From the NCBI GenBank assembly GCA_963920575.1, contig OY986970.1, positions 3,563,654 to 3,627,653 on the forward strand: DNA of 64,000 bases. Direction: 5' to 3'. Shown in pieces: positions 1 through 9,900 of this stretch. Position numbers and translations under genes: made by a program. Below the pieces are notes generated by a model, which made no database searches, was not told the DNA's origin, and saw only the letters and a list, made by a program, of their open reading frames with translations. This stretch comes from Narthecium ossifragum. Lineage: Eukaryota; Streptophyta; Magnoliopsida; Dioscoreales; Nartheciaceae. Numbering within the stretch: position 1 is the stretch's first letter; each line of letters opens with the position of its first letter.

Positions 1-255
1 CATCCAGCCATAAGTGGCTGGATGCATGCCTTTTCTGTATTGAGAATAGGTACATGTATTGCCAACCACTCTAATTAATGTCAACTAACTAATTCAAAAA
101 CTATCCATCCATATTTCATTAAAAAAATGCATAAAGGACATTTTGGAGATAAAAAAGTACAGCTGTACATAAAAGAGACTAAATGACTTAAAAATTTTCA
201 AAGAAACTAAATAGCAAATAACTCTTCCCAAAAGACTAAATGATAATTATCCGTA
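1..255. mobile_element. Right arm of a foldback MULE, cut by the window edge (element A)
   Basis: This stretch is nearly identical to 4020-4268, the right terminal arm of element B. It begins with the same small palindrome (CATCCAGCC...GGCTGGATG) and ends with the same sequence, ACTAAATGATAATTATCCGTA. Repeated 'agactaaat' words are typical of the termini of this MULE group, which read TTTAGTC on the other strand. The rest of the element lies outside the window. Confidence 0.7.
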
Positions 256-768
256 TCTTTTTTTTTCCACAAATGAGTCCATTTCTTTCACAATTAATCA
301 TCAACTTGGGCACCTGCATGTAGACAAAGCAAATGGGATTTTTCCAGGCTGGCGATGTGATCCGATATGGCTGTTTTCTCCTTTTTTTCTCTTGGAGAAT
401 ATATGGTGGATGCTGAAATGTTGGCTAGGTGTGGAAAGACGTACTTGACTTGCAATAAACGATCGAGTCTAAAGTCCAATATATTTACTTGGAATCTCTA
501 TGGATCGGTTTCTTAATTTAAAAGTTTTTGTCCTTCCAGAGAAGTGTCCACAAAACGTCTTGACCGGGCTCTATGGAGCCATCGGAAGAGAGTGTACTGT
601 TGAAAGGCACTTCGCATATTAGTGTCACAAATATCCACAAATGGGATTTTTCCCGGCCGTCTTCCAGAGTCTGGATGCATGATGCTTCTCGCATATTAGT
701 GTCACTGATATCCAAGAAATAATAAACATGACATTAATATGCAAAAAGTAAGATGAAGTTGCACTGGT
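256..768. other. Spacer without a recognisable gene
   Basis: AT-rich sequence between MULE element A and the hAT element. Two partial internal repeats are visible: a word around AAATGGGATTTTTCC at about 330 and 640, and TCGCATATTAGTGTCAC at about 609 and 693. The open frames on the minus strand are short (61-65 codons) and match no family I recognise. The last 30-40 bases may be the outermost part of element B's left terminus, because the hAT element inserted at or within that terminus. Confidence 0.4.
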
Positions 769-776
769 ATTGCAAC

Positions 777-1411
777 CATGGATTTCCATATCGGCCGGTA
801 CAGTGCGTACCGGCCGATTTTTACCAGACCGGTGGCTAACCAGTCCGGTTTTCCCCCCCGGATCGGATTAGGGGGGGATCGGATGTGTACCGGCCTGTAC
901 CGGTTTGAGGAAGAGAGATGGAGAGGGGGAAGCAGAGAAAAAATAAGGAATGAGACAAAATAGGTTACATGAGTATTTATATCCATAACCTAATCCGGGT
1001 TGGATCTAAAGACAAAATAGGCCGGATTGCGGGGGCGCTGCCCCGGACCCCGTTCACTCTGCGTAGTGTGTCATAGTCGAGTCAGCGACAAAATCCAAGA
1101 CATCCAATGCACAACAGTATTGTATTATACTACTTTGACAACTTGTCACTCTGCTTTCATATAAGAAATGATATTTGGCCAATTGGAGATGTTGAATACA
1201 AGTGAATATCAATTTTAATTGTTAATTACATTAGTTAGCTTCAATGTATTTCAAATCAAATAAGAAACCAACAAAAACACCCTAGAACATGCCAAATAAG
1301 CCTTTCATGACCGGTTTGCCGGCGTACCGGTCCGGTACGCACCGTACCGGCGGTACGTACCGTACCGGCCGGAGACCGGAACGGCGCGTACCACCGGTAT
1401 GGAAATCCATG
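777..1411. mobile_element. Non-autonomous hAT-type element
   Basis: A 635-bp element without coding capacity. Its inverted ends read CATGGATTTCCATA on both strands and continue into GC-rich CCGGTAC-type palindromic words. It is flanked by an exact 8-bp direct repeat, ATTGCAAC, at 769-776 and 1412-1419; an 8-bp TSD is the hallmark of the hAT superfamily. The interior has CGGTACG repeats near both ends and an AT-rich core. With the element and one TSD copy removed, the flanks rejoin as ...GGTATTGCAACTATAG..., which runs into the TTTAGTCC terminus of element B. The ends and TSD are seen directly; the superfamily assignment is inferred from the TSD length. Confidence 0.75.
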
Positions 1412-1419
1412 ATTGCAAC

Positions 1420-4268
1420 TATAGATTTGTTATTTAGTCCTCTATAACATCCTAACTTGTCATTTGGTCCCCTGTACAAGATCATAAGTCTTTTAGTATC
1501 ATTTTAGGGGAAAAAGACCACACTACCCTTATAGGTATTTTTGAATTAGTTAGTTGGCATTAATTAGATTGGTTGGAAATACATATACCTCTTCCCAATA
1601 CAGAAAAAGCATGCATCCAGCCATGGATGCATGCATTAATGAGGGCATTAAAAGTAAAAAAGAAAATACTGAAAAATAGAGGAAAAATACCAGAAAATAG
1701 GGAAATTGTCGAAAAAATGAGAAAAATGGTAGAAAAGTATAAAACAATACCGGAAAATATAAAAAAAAATTTGGACTTTTTTTTGGGAACAGCCATTAAC
1801 GGTAAAAATGGAAATTACTGAAAAGTAGAAAAAATTAATGGAAAATAGAAAAATATGCCGAAAAATAGGAAAAATGGTAGAAAAGTAGGAAAAATTACTG
1901 GAATATAGAAAAATTTTGCGGAATTTTTTTTGAAAGTAATTACTAAATGTTGGAAAGTGATTACCAAATATTGAAAAGTGACTACAAAATAACGGAAGTA
2001 ACTACCAAATATTAGGAAAGTAACTACAAATATTGGAAAGTAATTACCAAATATTCGAAAGTGACTACAAATATTGAAAAGTAACTATAAAATATTAGAA
2101 ATTTTTACAAATATTGTGAAATAACTACCAAATATTGGAAAGTAACTACCAATATTGGTAAGTAACTACTAAATATTGGGAAGTAACTACCAAATATTGA
2201 AAAGTGACTACAAATATTAGCTAGAAAGTAACTACAAAATATTGAAAAGTGTTTACAAATATTGGGAAGTAATTACAAGATAATGAAGTAACTACCAAAT
2301 ATTGAAAAGTAATTACCAAATTTTGAAAGTGATTACCAAAAATTGAAAAGTAACTAATAAATATTGAAAAGTAATTACCAAATATTGAAAAGTAACTACA
2401 AAATAATGGAAGTAACTACCAAATATTGGGAAAGTAACTATAAATATTGGAAAGTAATTACCAAATATTGGAAAATGACTATAAATATTGGGAAGTAACT
2501 ACAAAATATTGAAAAATTATTACAAATATTGGGAAATAACTACCAATATTGGTAAGTAACTACTAAATATTGGGAAGTAACTACCAATATTGGAAAGTAA
2601 CTACAAATATTTGGAAAGTAAGTATTAGGGATTGGGAAGTAACTACCATAAATGGAAAGTAACTACAAGGGAGAGTAAAGTAACTACCAGAGATTGTAAA
2701 GTAACTATCAGAAATGGAAAGTAACTACATGGGGCTGTGAAGTAACTACAAAAAAATTCTACAATAATTGGTAGTTACTTTTCATTTCTGGTAGTTACTT
2801 TTCAATATCTTGTAGTCACTTTACACTTTCTTATAGTTAATTCTCATTTCTGGTAGTTACTTTCCAATCCCTGGTAGTTACTTCACAGTCCCATGTAGTT
2901 ACTTTCCATTTTTTTCTAGTTACCTCACAGTTCCATGTAGTTACTTTCCATTTCTGATAGTTACTTTGCAATCCCTGGTAGTTACTTTATCCTCCCTTGT
3001 AGTTACTTTCCATTTATGGTAGTTACTTCCCAATCCCTAATACTTACTTTCCAAATATTTGATAGTTACTTTCCAATATCGGTAGTTACTTCCCAATATT
3101 TAGTAGTTACTTACCAATATTGGTATTTACTTCCCAATATTTGTAATAATTTTCCAATATTTTGTAGTTACTTCCCAATATTTGTAGTCACTTTCCAATA
3201 TTTGGTAATTACTTTTCAATATTTGTAGTTACTTTCCCAATATTTGGTAGTTACTTCCATTATTTTGCAGTTACTTTCCAATATTTGGTAATTACTTTCA
3301 AATATTTAGTAGTTACTTTTCAATTTTTGGTAATCACTTTCAATATTTGGTAGTTACTTTTCAATATTTGGTAGTTACTTCATTATCTTGTAATTACTTC
3401 CCAATATTTGTAAACAATTTTCAATATTTTGTAGTTACTTTCTAGCTAATATTTGTAGTCACTTTCCAATATTTGGTAGTTACTTCCAAATATTTAGTAG
3501 TTACTTACCAATATTGGTAGTTACTTTCTAATATTTGGTAGTTACTTCACAATATTTGTAATAATTTTCCAATATTTGTAGTTACTTTTCAATATTTGTA
3601 GTCACTTTCGAATATTTGGTAATTACTTTTCAATATTTGTAGTCACTTTCCCAATATTTGGTAGTTACTTCCGTTATTTTGTAGTCACTTTCTAATATTT
3701 GGTAATCACTTTTCAATAATTAGTAATTACTTTAAAAAATATTTCGCAAAATTTTTCTATATTCCAGTAATTTTTCCTACTTTTCTATCATTTTTCTATT
3801 TTCCGTTAATTTTTTCTACTTTTCAGTAATTTTCTTTTTTACCGTTAATGGCTGCTCCAAAAAAAAATTCCAAAATTTTCTTTTATATTTTCCGATATTT
3901 TTTTCTACTTTTCTACCATTTTTCTCATTTTTCCGACAATTTTCCTATTTTCTGGTATTTTTCCTCTATTTTTCAGTATTTTTTTTACTTTTAATGCTCT
4001 CGTTAATGCATGCATCCAGCTATAAGTGGCTGGATGCATGCCTTTTCTGTATTGAAAAGAGGTCTATGTATTACCAACCACTCTAATTAATGCCAACTAA
4101 CTAATTCAAAAACTATCCATCCATATTTCATTAAAACAAATACATAAAGGGCATTTTGGAGATAAAAAAGTACAGCTGTACATAAAAGAGACTAAATGAC
4201 TTAAAATTTTTTAAAGAGACTAAATAGCAAATAATTTTTCTAAAAAAACTAAATGATAATTATCCGTA
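1420..4268. mobile_element. Foldback MULE with motif-filled inverted arms (element B)
   Basis: A long, nearly palindromic element with its axis at about 2760. The outer arms match in inverted orientation: the TTAGTTAGTTGGCATTAATT block near 1547 and its complement near 4085, the GCATGCATCCAGC palindrome near 1610 and 4010, and AAAATAGG/CCTATTTT tracts. The inner arms are arrays of an about 20-24-bp unit, AGTAACTACCAAATATT on the left (1925-2755) and its complement on the right (2765-3740). The termini carry TTTAGTC words, as in the large MULE at 21181. The right end is near 4268; the left end is uncertain because the hAT element lies there. There is no coding capacity, so movement would need proteins supplied in trans. 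Confidence 0.7.
1925..3740. repeat. Inverted arrays of the AAGTAACTACC / GGTAGTTACTT motif
   Basis: Dozens of imperfect copies of AAGTAACTACCAAATATT occur on the left half, and the complementary GGTAGTTACTTTCC on the right half, switching orientation at about 2755-2770. Spacing is irregular at about 18-25 bp. The core GTAACTAC is better conserved than the AT-rich linkers, which points to conservation of a short site rather than a recent tandem expansion. The same core fills the non-coding DNA of the MULE at 21181-46856. Confidence 0.85.
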
Positions 4269-4730
4269 CATTATTACCTTGCATTCTCACTGCTAAATAA
4301 GTCTTTCACGCATTCGGTCATAAATATATTTGTCCAAATAACAAATCAAAACAATGGATTGTGTGTGGAGTACATTCGTCGGCGTAGCAAATTCAAGAGG
4401 TGCATAAAAGGATGATTAATGACAGCTGCCGATTTCGCAACCGACATTTTTAATATATTATGACACAACAGCAGTCTTTCATCACCAATTATTAATTGGA
4501 ATTCTTCGTAGCGTCAAAATCTAAGCACGTGGGTCAGGGATATTCCCACACTTATTTTCAAATACAAAAATTATTATTATTATTTTATTTCTATTTCACA
4601 TATCATTATTATTTTATTTTTTCTCATCCCCATTAGTTGTCGGGCTGACGTCGTATTACACGCATTATTTTCTTTTATCAACATGGCTGAAAAAAAAGGC
4701 TACTGATTTTCAGAAATAACAAATAAGGGG
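4268..4730. repeat. Upstream segment duplicated at 59069-59442 and 60283-60370
   Basis: From ATTATTACCTTGCATTCTCA onward this sequence matches the region starting at about 59069 with small differences. Both copies share the ATTTTTAATATATTATGACA stretch and the block beginning TTGTCGGGCTGACGTCG (4637 and 60283). The distal copy has about 840 extra bases between these two blocks. No gene is seen. Both copies lie upstream of a receptor-kinase gene and look like part of the unit duplicated when the cluster expanded. Confidence 0.75.
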
Positions 4731-4736
4731 TGTTTG

Positions 4737-5465
4737 GTAAGGGAATATGTTATTCCGAGTTAAGGGATTTTGGGGTTAAAAAAGTTAAGATAATGAGTGA
4801 GGATAGACTAAAATATTTTTGAGAGATTTGTCAATATGTATAAAAAAAAATTTGGTACGGCTTAGAGTCATACAAAACTTTCCTTCATTTATTTACTATA
4901 TTTCTCTGTTTAAAAGACCAAAATACCCCTATTATATACCTATATATATCCATAACCCCCAACCCCCCCCCCCCCCCCCCCCCCCCGGCTCGTCCGTCGC
5001 CGTCCGTCGTCGATCCCCGGTGCCCCCGTAGCCACCTCCTTTCCTGGCACCATCCACGCCGTCGTCGCCTTCTCCGGCTCCCCGTCGTCGATCCAGTCAG
5101 ATCCCGTTGGATCGAGGTTGCCGCCACCTTCTTCCCCGACTCCCAGTGGCCGATCCAGTCTTCCCCAGCTCCCCTTCGCTGATCCAGTCGGATCCCGTCG
5201 TCGATCCCGATCTCCCTGTCCGTCGCCAATCCGGAGCTCCACATCACCGATCCCGAGCTCCCCGTCCGTCATCGATCCCGAGCTCCCCGCTCTCATCGAT
5301 CCCGAGCTCCCCGTCGTCGATCCTGATCTCTCTGTCCATCGTCGATCTCGATCTCCCCGTCACCGATCCCGATATCCCCGTCCGATCCCGATATCCCCGT
5401 CCGATCCCGAGCTCCCTATTCGATCCCAAGCTCCTCGTCGTGATGCCGTCGGATCCGACTAGCAA
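4737..5465. repeat. GC-rich degenerate minisatellite and C homopolymer, duplicated distally
   Basis: Begins with a terminus-like word, GGGGTGTTTGGTAAGGG, resembling the ends of Tourist/hAT-type elements. A 24-base C run follows at 4963-4986. From about 5090 to 5430 there are degenerate repeats of GATCCCGAGCTCCCCGTC with variable spacers. The same organisation recurs at 60371-61110. The long open frames here, on both strands, come from GC-rich repetition and are not supported as genes. Confidence 0.6.
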
Positions 5466-5467
5466 CA

Positions 5468-5776
5468 ATGGAGAGTGGACGTCGACCACGGGCCGCCCCC
5501 ATCTCCGAGCTCCGCAGCCGCCAACCTCCTTCCTCCTCCCCCTCCACCTCCTCCCGCCTCCTTGACGTCATCACCAAGTCCCACAACGTCTCCCTCCTCT
5601 GGGACTTCCTCCACCACATCGCCGCCACCCAGCTCCTCACCCTCCATGCCATCCTCATCGCCGCCAGGCGCCTCGCGGAGGCCCGGGATATCACCAAGTG
5701 CGTCCAGTTCTTCCACCTCGTCGGCTCCTACAACCCGTCTCTATACACGATCGGCACCCTCTACCGTGTCGTGTGA
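5468..5776 (+). pseudogene. 5' fragment of a PPR-protein gene (proximal copy)
   Basis: An open frame of 102 codons starting at ATG 5468, with a serine/proline/arginine-rich beginning followed by helical sequence (SRLLDVITKSHNVSLLWDF, HAILIAARRLAEARDITKC). It corresponds to the frame at 61222-61450, whose downstream continuation carries a PPR-like motif (FCKCGDL, then ASKVWNQMVDEG). This copy stops at 5774-5776, where similarity to the distal copy ends and unrelated sequence begins, so only the N-terminal part remains. PPR proteins bind organellar RNA; a fragment this short should not function. Identification as PPR rests on the distal copy. Confidence 0.5.
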
Positions 5777-6344
5777 CACGCCGACCCAGAAAACCCATCC
5801 AGGACAGGGCGTGAGGGTTCCTATCTCTATTCATCTCCAATTGGCGCAATACGAAGCGGAAAAGACGAATAATTTAAACAAGTTATATTCCAGAGGTGAA
5901 ACTGATATTCAATTCATATATATACATCAAGTTGTACTGGTACAAGATTCTATAATAAAATCCTCCAAGGGACAGATATTATACAATAATCCAAAATTTC
6001 CTCAAAGACGTTTATAATATACAAAACTATCAAAAAGTACAACAGTCGATCCTCCAGCAACCTCAAGCACCTCTGAACGTACTCGCGCCACCAAAGGCCG
6101 ATCCCGTCGGCTCCACAGAAGAAGAACTGCCGCCTGCACCTGCAAACGCAGCCCGGATAGGAGTGAGCGATAAGCTCAGTAGAGTTCTACTCTACGGTAC
6201 ACTGAAAAGAGGAAAACAACAACAGTGTTGCCTTCCTGCTCAAGTCTAACGGATGTCACGGGTCCCACAACCCTGTCGATGTCCCAAGGGCTCCTGTCAT
6301 GAAACCTCTCTCCTGAACATGTTACCAGGAGGCCAAGGAACAGT
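5777..6344. other. Unassigned sequence before the assembly gap
   Basis: This sequence replaces the rest of the PPR-containing segment seen at the distal copy. It opens with TGACACGCCGACCCAG, which could be an LTR start, but no matching end or TSD can be found because the gap follows. No open frame here has recognisable content. Confidence 0.3.
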
Positions 6345-6544
6345 NNNNNNNNNNNNNNNNNNNNNNNNNNNNNNNNNNNNNNNNNNNNNNNNNNNNNNNN
6401 NNNNNNNNNNNNNNNNNNNNNNNNNNNNNNNNNNNNNNNNNNNNNNNNNNNNNNNNNNNNNNNNNNNNNNNNNNNNNNNNNNNNNNNNNNNNNNNNNNNN
6501 NNNNNNNNNNNNNNNNNNNNNNNNNNNNNNNNNNNNNNNNNNNN
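6345..6544. other. Assembly gap (200 N)
   Basis: Exactly 200 undetermined bases. The round number suggests a placeholder, so the true size may differ. The missing first exon and promoter of the receptor kinase gene could lie here. Confidence 0.95.
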
Positions 6545-6954
6545 CACCTAGTTTGATACCGACTCATATTAGCTGATGTGTCAAGCCACGTGGTTTTGCC
6601 ACTTGGATGACACCTTCATGCCATGTCAGATAACATTTCTTCTGAAATAGAAAAAAAAGGAATAATGTTTTGTATATGCATGTGGCATGTGTAATGCACA
6701 TGCCATCGAATCGGTAGTCCACTGCCCATTGAATTATACCGATAGTAAAGTATCGATTGGTTAATAGAGTCCATTGGTATCTCATAACCGATGAACTAGA
6801 TGTATAATTCAATTGGTAGTGAGACATCAATTCATTGATCTAGTCCACTATCGATTCAAACACGTGTAATGCACATGCCACATCAGCATCTACGGTTTGA
6901 AAAAAAAAACCTCACTTTTAATTGCTGACTGGCTGCTATTGTGATGGCGAACAG
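6545..6954. other. Intron or upstream sequence of the receptor kinase gene
   Basis: AT-rich sequence ending in an acceptor at 6951-6954 (ACAG). A word GTGTAATGCACATGCCA occurs near 6689 and again near 6864, and several degenerate ATCGATTGG/ACCGAT words lie between, suggesting an old repetitive insertion. No coding content was seen. Confidence 0.4.
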
Positions 6955-9900
6955 TGGACGCGCTCAAACTTATCGGCGCGAAGCTAGGAAAGGAGTGGAA
7001 CTTCAAAATTGATCCCTGCAGCGGGGAAGGAAACTGGGTGGATGCCCCGAGCTCCGACGGCGGCATCGTCTCTAACAATGTTACATGCGACTGCAACACC
7101 ACTCCCTGCCACGTTACCATCATGTAAGTTATACACACCCTATTGCATGCTCCTTAATTACTTCTTATCAATACTTGTAGCACTTAATCTTACATATAGT
7201 AGTGTGTCCTACGTACAATTGCTGACTAACATGTTGTACGTACGTACGTACTGGGTGAACTGCAGCGAGCTGAGTGGCCAGAACCTCACCGGAATTCTCC
7301 CGGAAGAGTTTGCTGACCTCACCTTCCTCCGTACACTGTATGTTTAATTAATTTGCAAGCTATATTGGATTTCAAGAAGTTATCATATTGATATAGTTGA
7401 TAAATGTCCCTCTGTGGGGGTGCAGAAATCTTTCACGCAACTACCTGAATGGAAGCATACCTGCTGCATGGGCTTCCCTCCTGCTTGTAAACCTGTAATA
7501 TTAATCACTCTTTCTTGTTTGTTTTTGTTTGCGTACAAGTAGACTGTATTATTTGTAAGCAGCTAGCTCCTTTCTCGCAGGTCCCTTCAGGGCAACCGCA
7601 TCTCCGGGAGTATACCCCCGGAGCTTGGAAAAATCGGCACACTCGAATACCTGTATGTTTCTTCATCTCCTTGAGGCAAGAGAGCTCCTCTGTTTTTTTT
7701 AACTGTAGTGGCTAAGCAAAGTCCCTTCAATAGAAGATGACCATGAATTTGTTAGTTTGATTTTGGGCTGTTTTTGTGGTGATTCAGTAATTTGGGGGAC
7801 AACCAACTTCAAGGCTCGATCCCCCCTGCTCTCGGTAACCTAACGAACTTGAGACGATTGTGAGTCCTGCGTGCATGCCTTTCTTCTATCTTCAAATTAA
7901 TTTTTTTGACCTATATCTGTTAATCAGCCTTACTTTGGGCTTTGGATTTCCTAATGCAGGCTCCTTTCTTCAAATAATTTTTCGGGGGAGTTGCCGGAAT
8001 CACTAGGAAAGCTAAAGAACCTGACGGACTTGTATGTCTCCCTTCTACTCTCTGCTGCAGTTATGGCAAAGCCTTAATTCTAACCCCATTAGAGTTGAAC
8101 ATTGCTGATTAATGGTTATGGGCGCTTGAATTCTTTCTTGCCAAGTCGGATCGATGGGAGCTCGATCTCAGGCAAGATTCCAAGCTTCATTGGCAACTGG
8201 ACGCAGCTTCAGCGAATGTATGTACTATTTACAATTGCCATCTTATGAAAATTTTCGAAGACTTAATTCTTGGGAATCAATTTTTAGCTTAAAGACAACT
8301 GGAGAGGTAATATAATATGGGTCTTCAATTCTTTGAAATTTTTTCAGGGACATACAAGGCACCTCCTTGGAAGGACCCTTCCCTCCCATCTTTGCCAATT
8401 TGACAACCGTAAATGAGCTGTGAGGCACATTCGCAGGATTTAGCCTTCAATAAACTTGATTTATTTTGGCTCATTGGCTGTTTTCCACTGCTAACATGAT
8501 CAAATTGTTTCTTTATGTTTCAGGAGGGTGTCTGATTGGAAAGGAGGGGATGGAAAGTTCCCTCCAATTAAAGATATGAGAGACATGAAACGTCTGTGAG
8601 TGCTAATCACCTGTCTACATAGGTTGCTTTGAGGTCAAAACAAGAAGCTTCTTACTTCCATTTTTTCATTAATCGTCTTAGCAAATACTTGGGTGGCTTT
8701 TTGCAGGGTTTTGAGGAACCCATCAATATCCGGTGTGCTACCTGACTATATTGGGGGCTTTTCAAATCTGAAGTCCTTGTACGTTTACTCATAAGGCGCA
8801 ACTTGTAGTTTCTGAACTAAGTAGTCAATCTCAGTCCTAAGAGTTTTCCTTGGGCCTATCAACCACTGTCTACCTGTTTTTGAAAAATCATTTGTCACAG
8901 TATTGTTTGCATATTTGGCGCAGGGTAAACGTAGACCTCTCTATGGGAGAGACAACCAAACTCTCTATGGGAGAGATAATCAAAAAACTCCCACTCCACA
9001 AACCCTAAGGCCTCCTTTTATAGGATTAAAGGAAAGAACAACTCAACTAAAACATGGACTCAAACCCTAACCCAAATATTAACCCAGAATTCAATAATAA
9101 AAGAAATCCTACTCAAAATAGGAAAATTGTCAAAAATAGAAACCGATAAAACTGCCTAAAAAGGAAAGTTTTCACTGAAACTGAGATTTCGGACCAAAGG
9201 AAAAGGAATTTGACGATTTGACGAGCAGTCATGGAGAGATCGAAGATCTCCCATGATTAATGACGGGCTCGTCGATCCGGTCGTTTCGACTGGTCGCACG
9301 CCCCGATCGGACACCCGGATCGAAAGTTACGCCCGTCCGACGGTCGGGGTGGCTCGGATTTTGTCATGCATCATCCTCCCCTGGTTGGAAAGGACTCGTC
9401 CTCGAGTCTGGATCGCACTGAACCTCTCTGTGTGTACCCAGACATCGCACATTAAAAATATCAGAACTTTGCACTTGGGTTGGGCGCCGGACTCGGTAGG
9501 CTTTCCTTAAACCTATCAACCCATTCTCTACCTGTTTATGCAAAACCTATCCATAAGCATTTTTTTGGAGCATAGAGCTAATATAATCAAAGATTCTTTT
9601 TTCCACTGAGTACAATGTTCATCTCATTTCTCTTGCAGAGACTTAAGCTTTAACAATATCAGCGGGGAAATTCCAGAAAGCTATGTTACACTTCCCAATT
9701 CAATAAATTATATGTAAGAATTCATGTCCAGTGCTTACAAACTTTGTCCCCAAAACATGTATTTGTTTGTGAGCTCATTTAAAAAAACTTACTGTTGGTG
9801 GCTGTAATTCTTCCCTTTTTTTTGAGTTTCTCTTTCACCATAAGGAAATTGTAACGCAGTTTTTTTTGGTCCAGGTATCTAATCAACAACCAGCTGACTG

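Noticed and set aside
1925..3740. CRISPR-like array
   Set aside because: Repeats are short, degenerate and irregularly spaced with no unique spacers, and the host is a plant; the arrays are parts of MULE arms.
4885..5716. Several long open frames on both strands rich in Pro/Arg/Ser/Gly
   Set aside because: They overlap one another on both strands in a GC-rich minisatellite and differ between the two copies of the segment; only the frame from 5468 shows a conserved, PPR-linked content.
5777..6344. LTR beginning TGACACGCCGACC
   Set aside because: Only one end is visible; no TG...CA pair, TSD, primer site or second copy could be found because of the gap.
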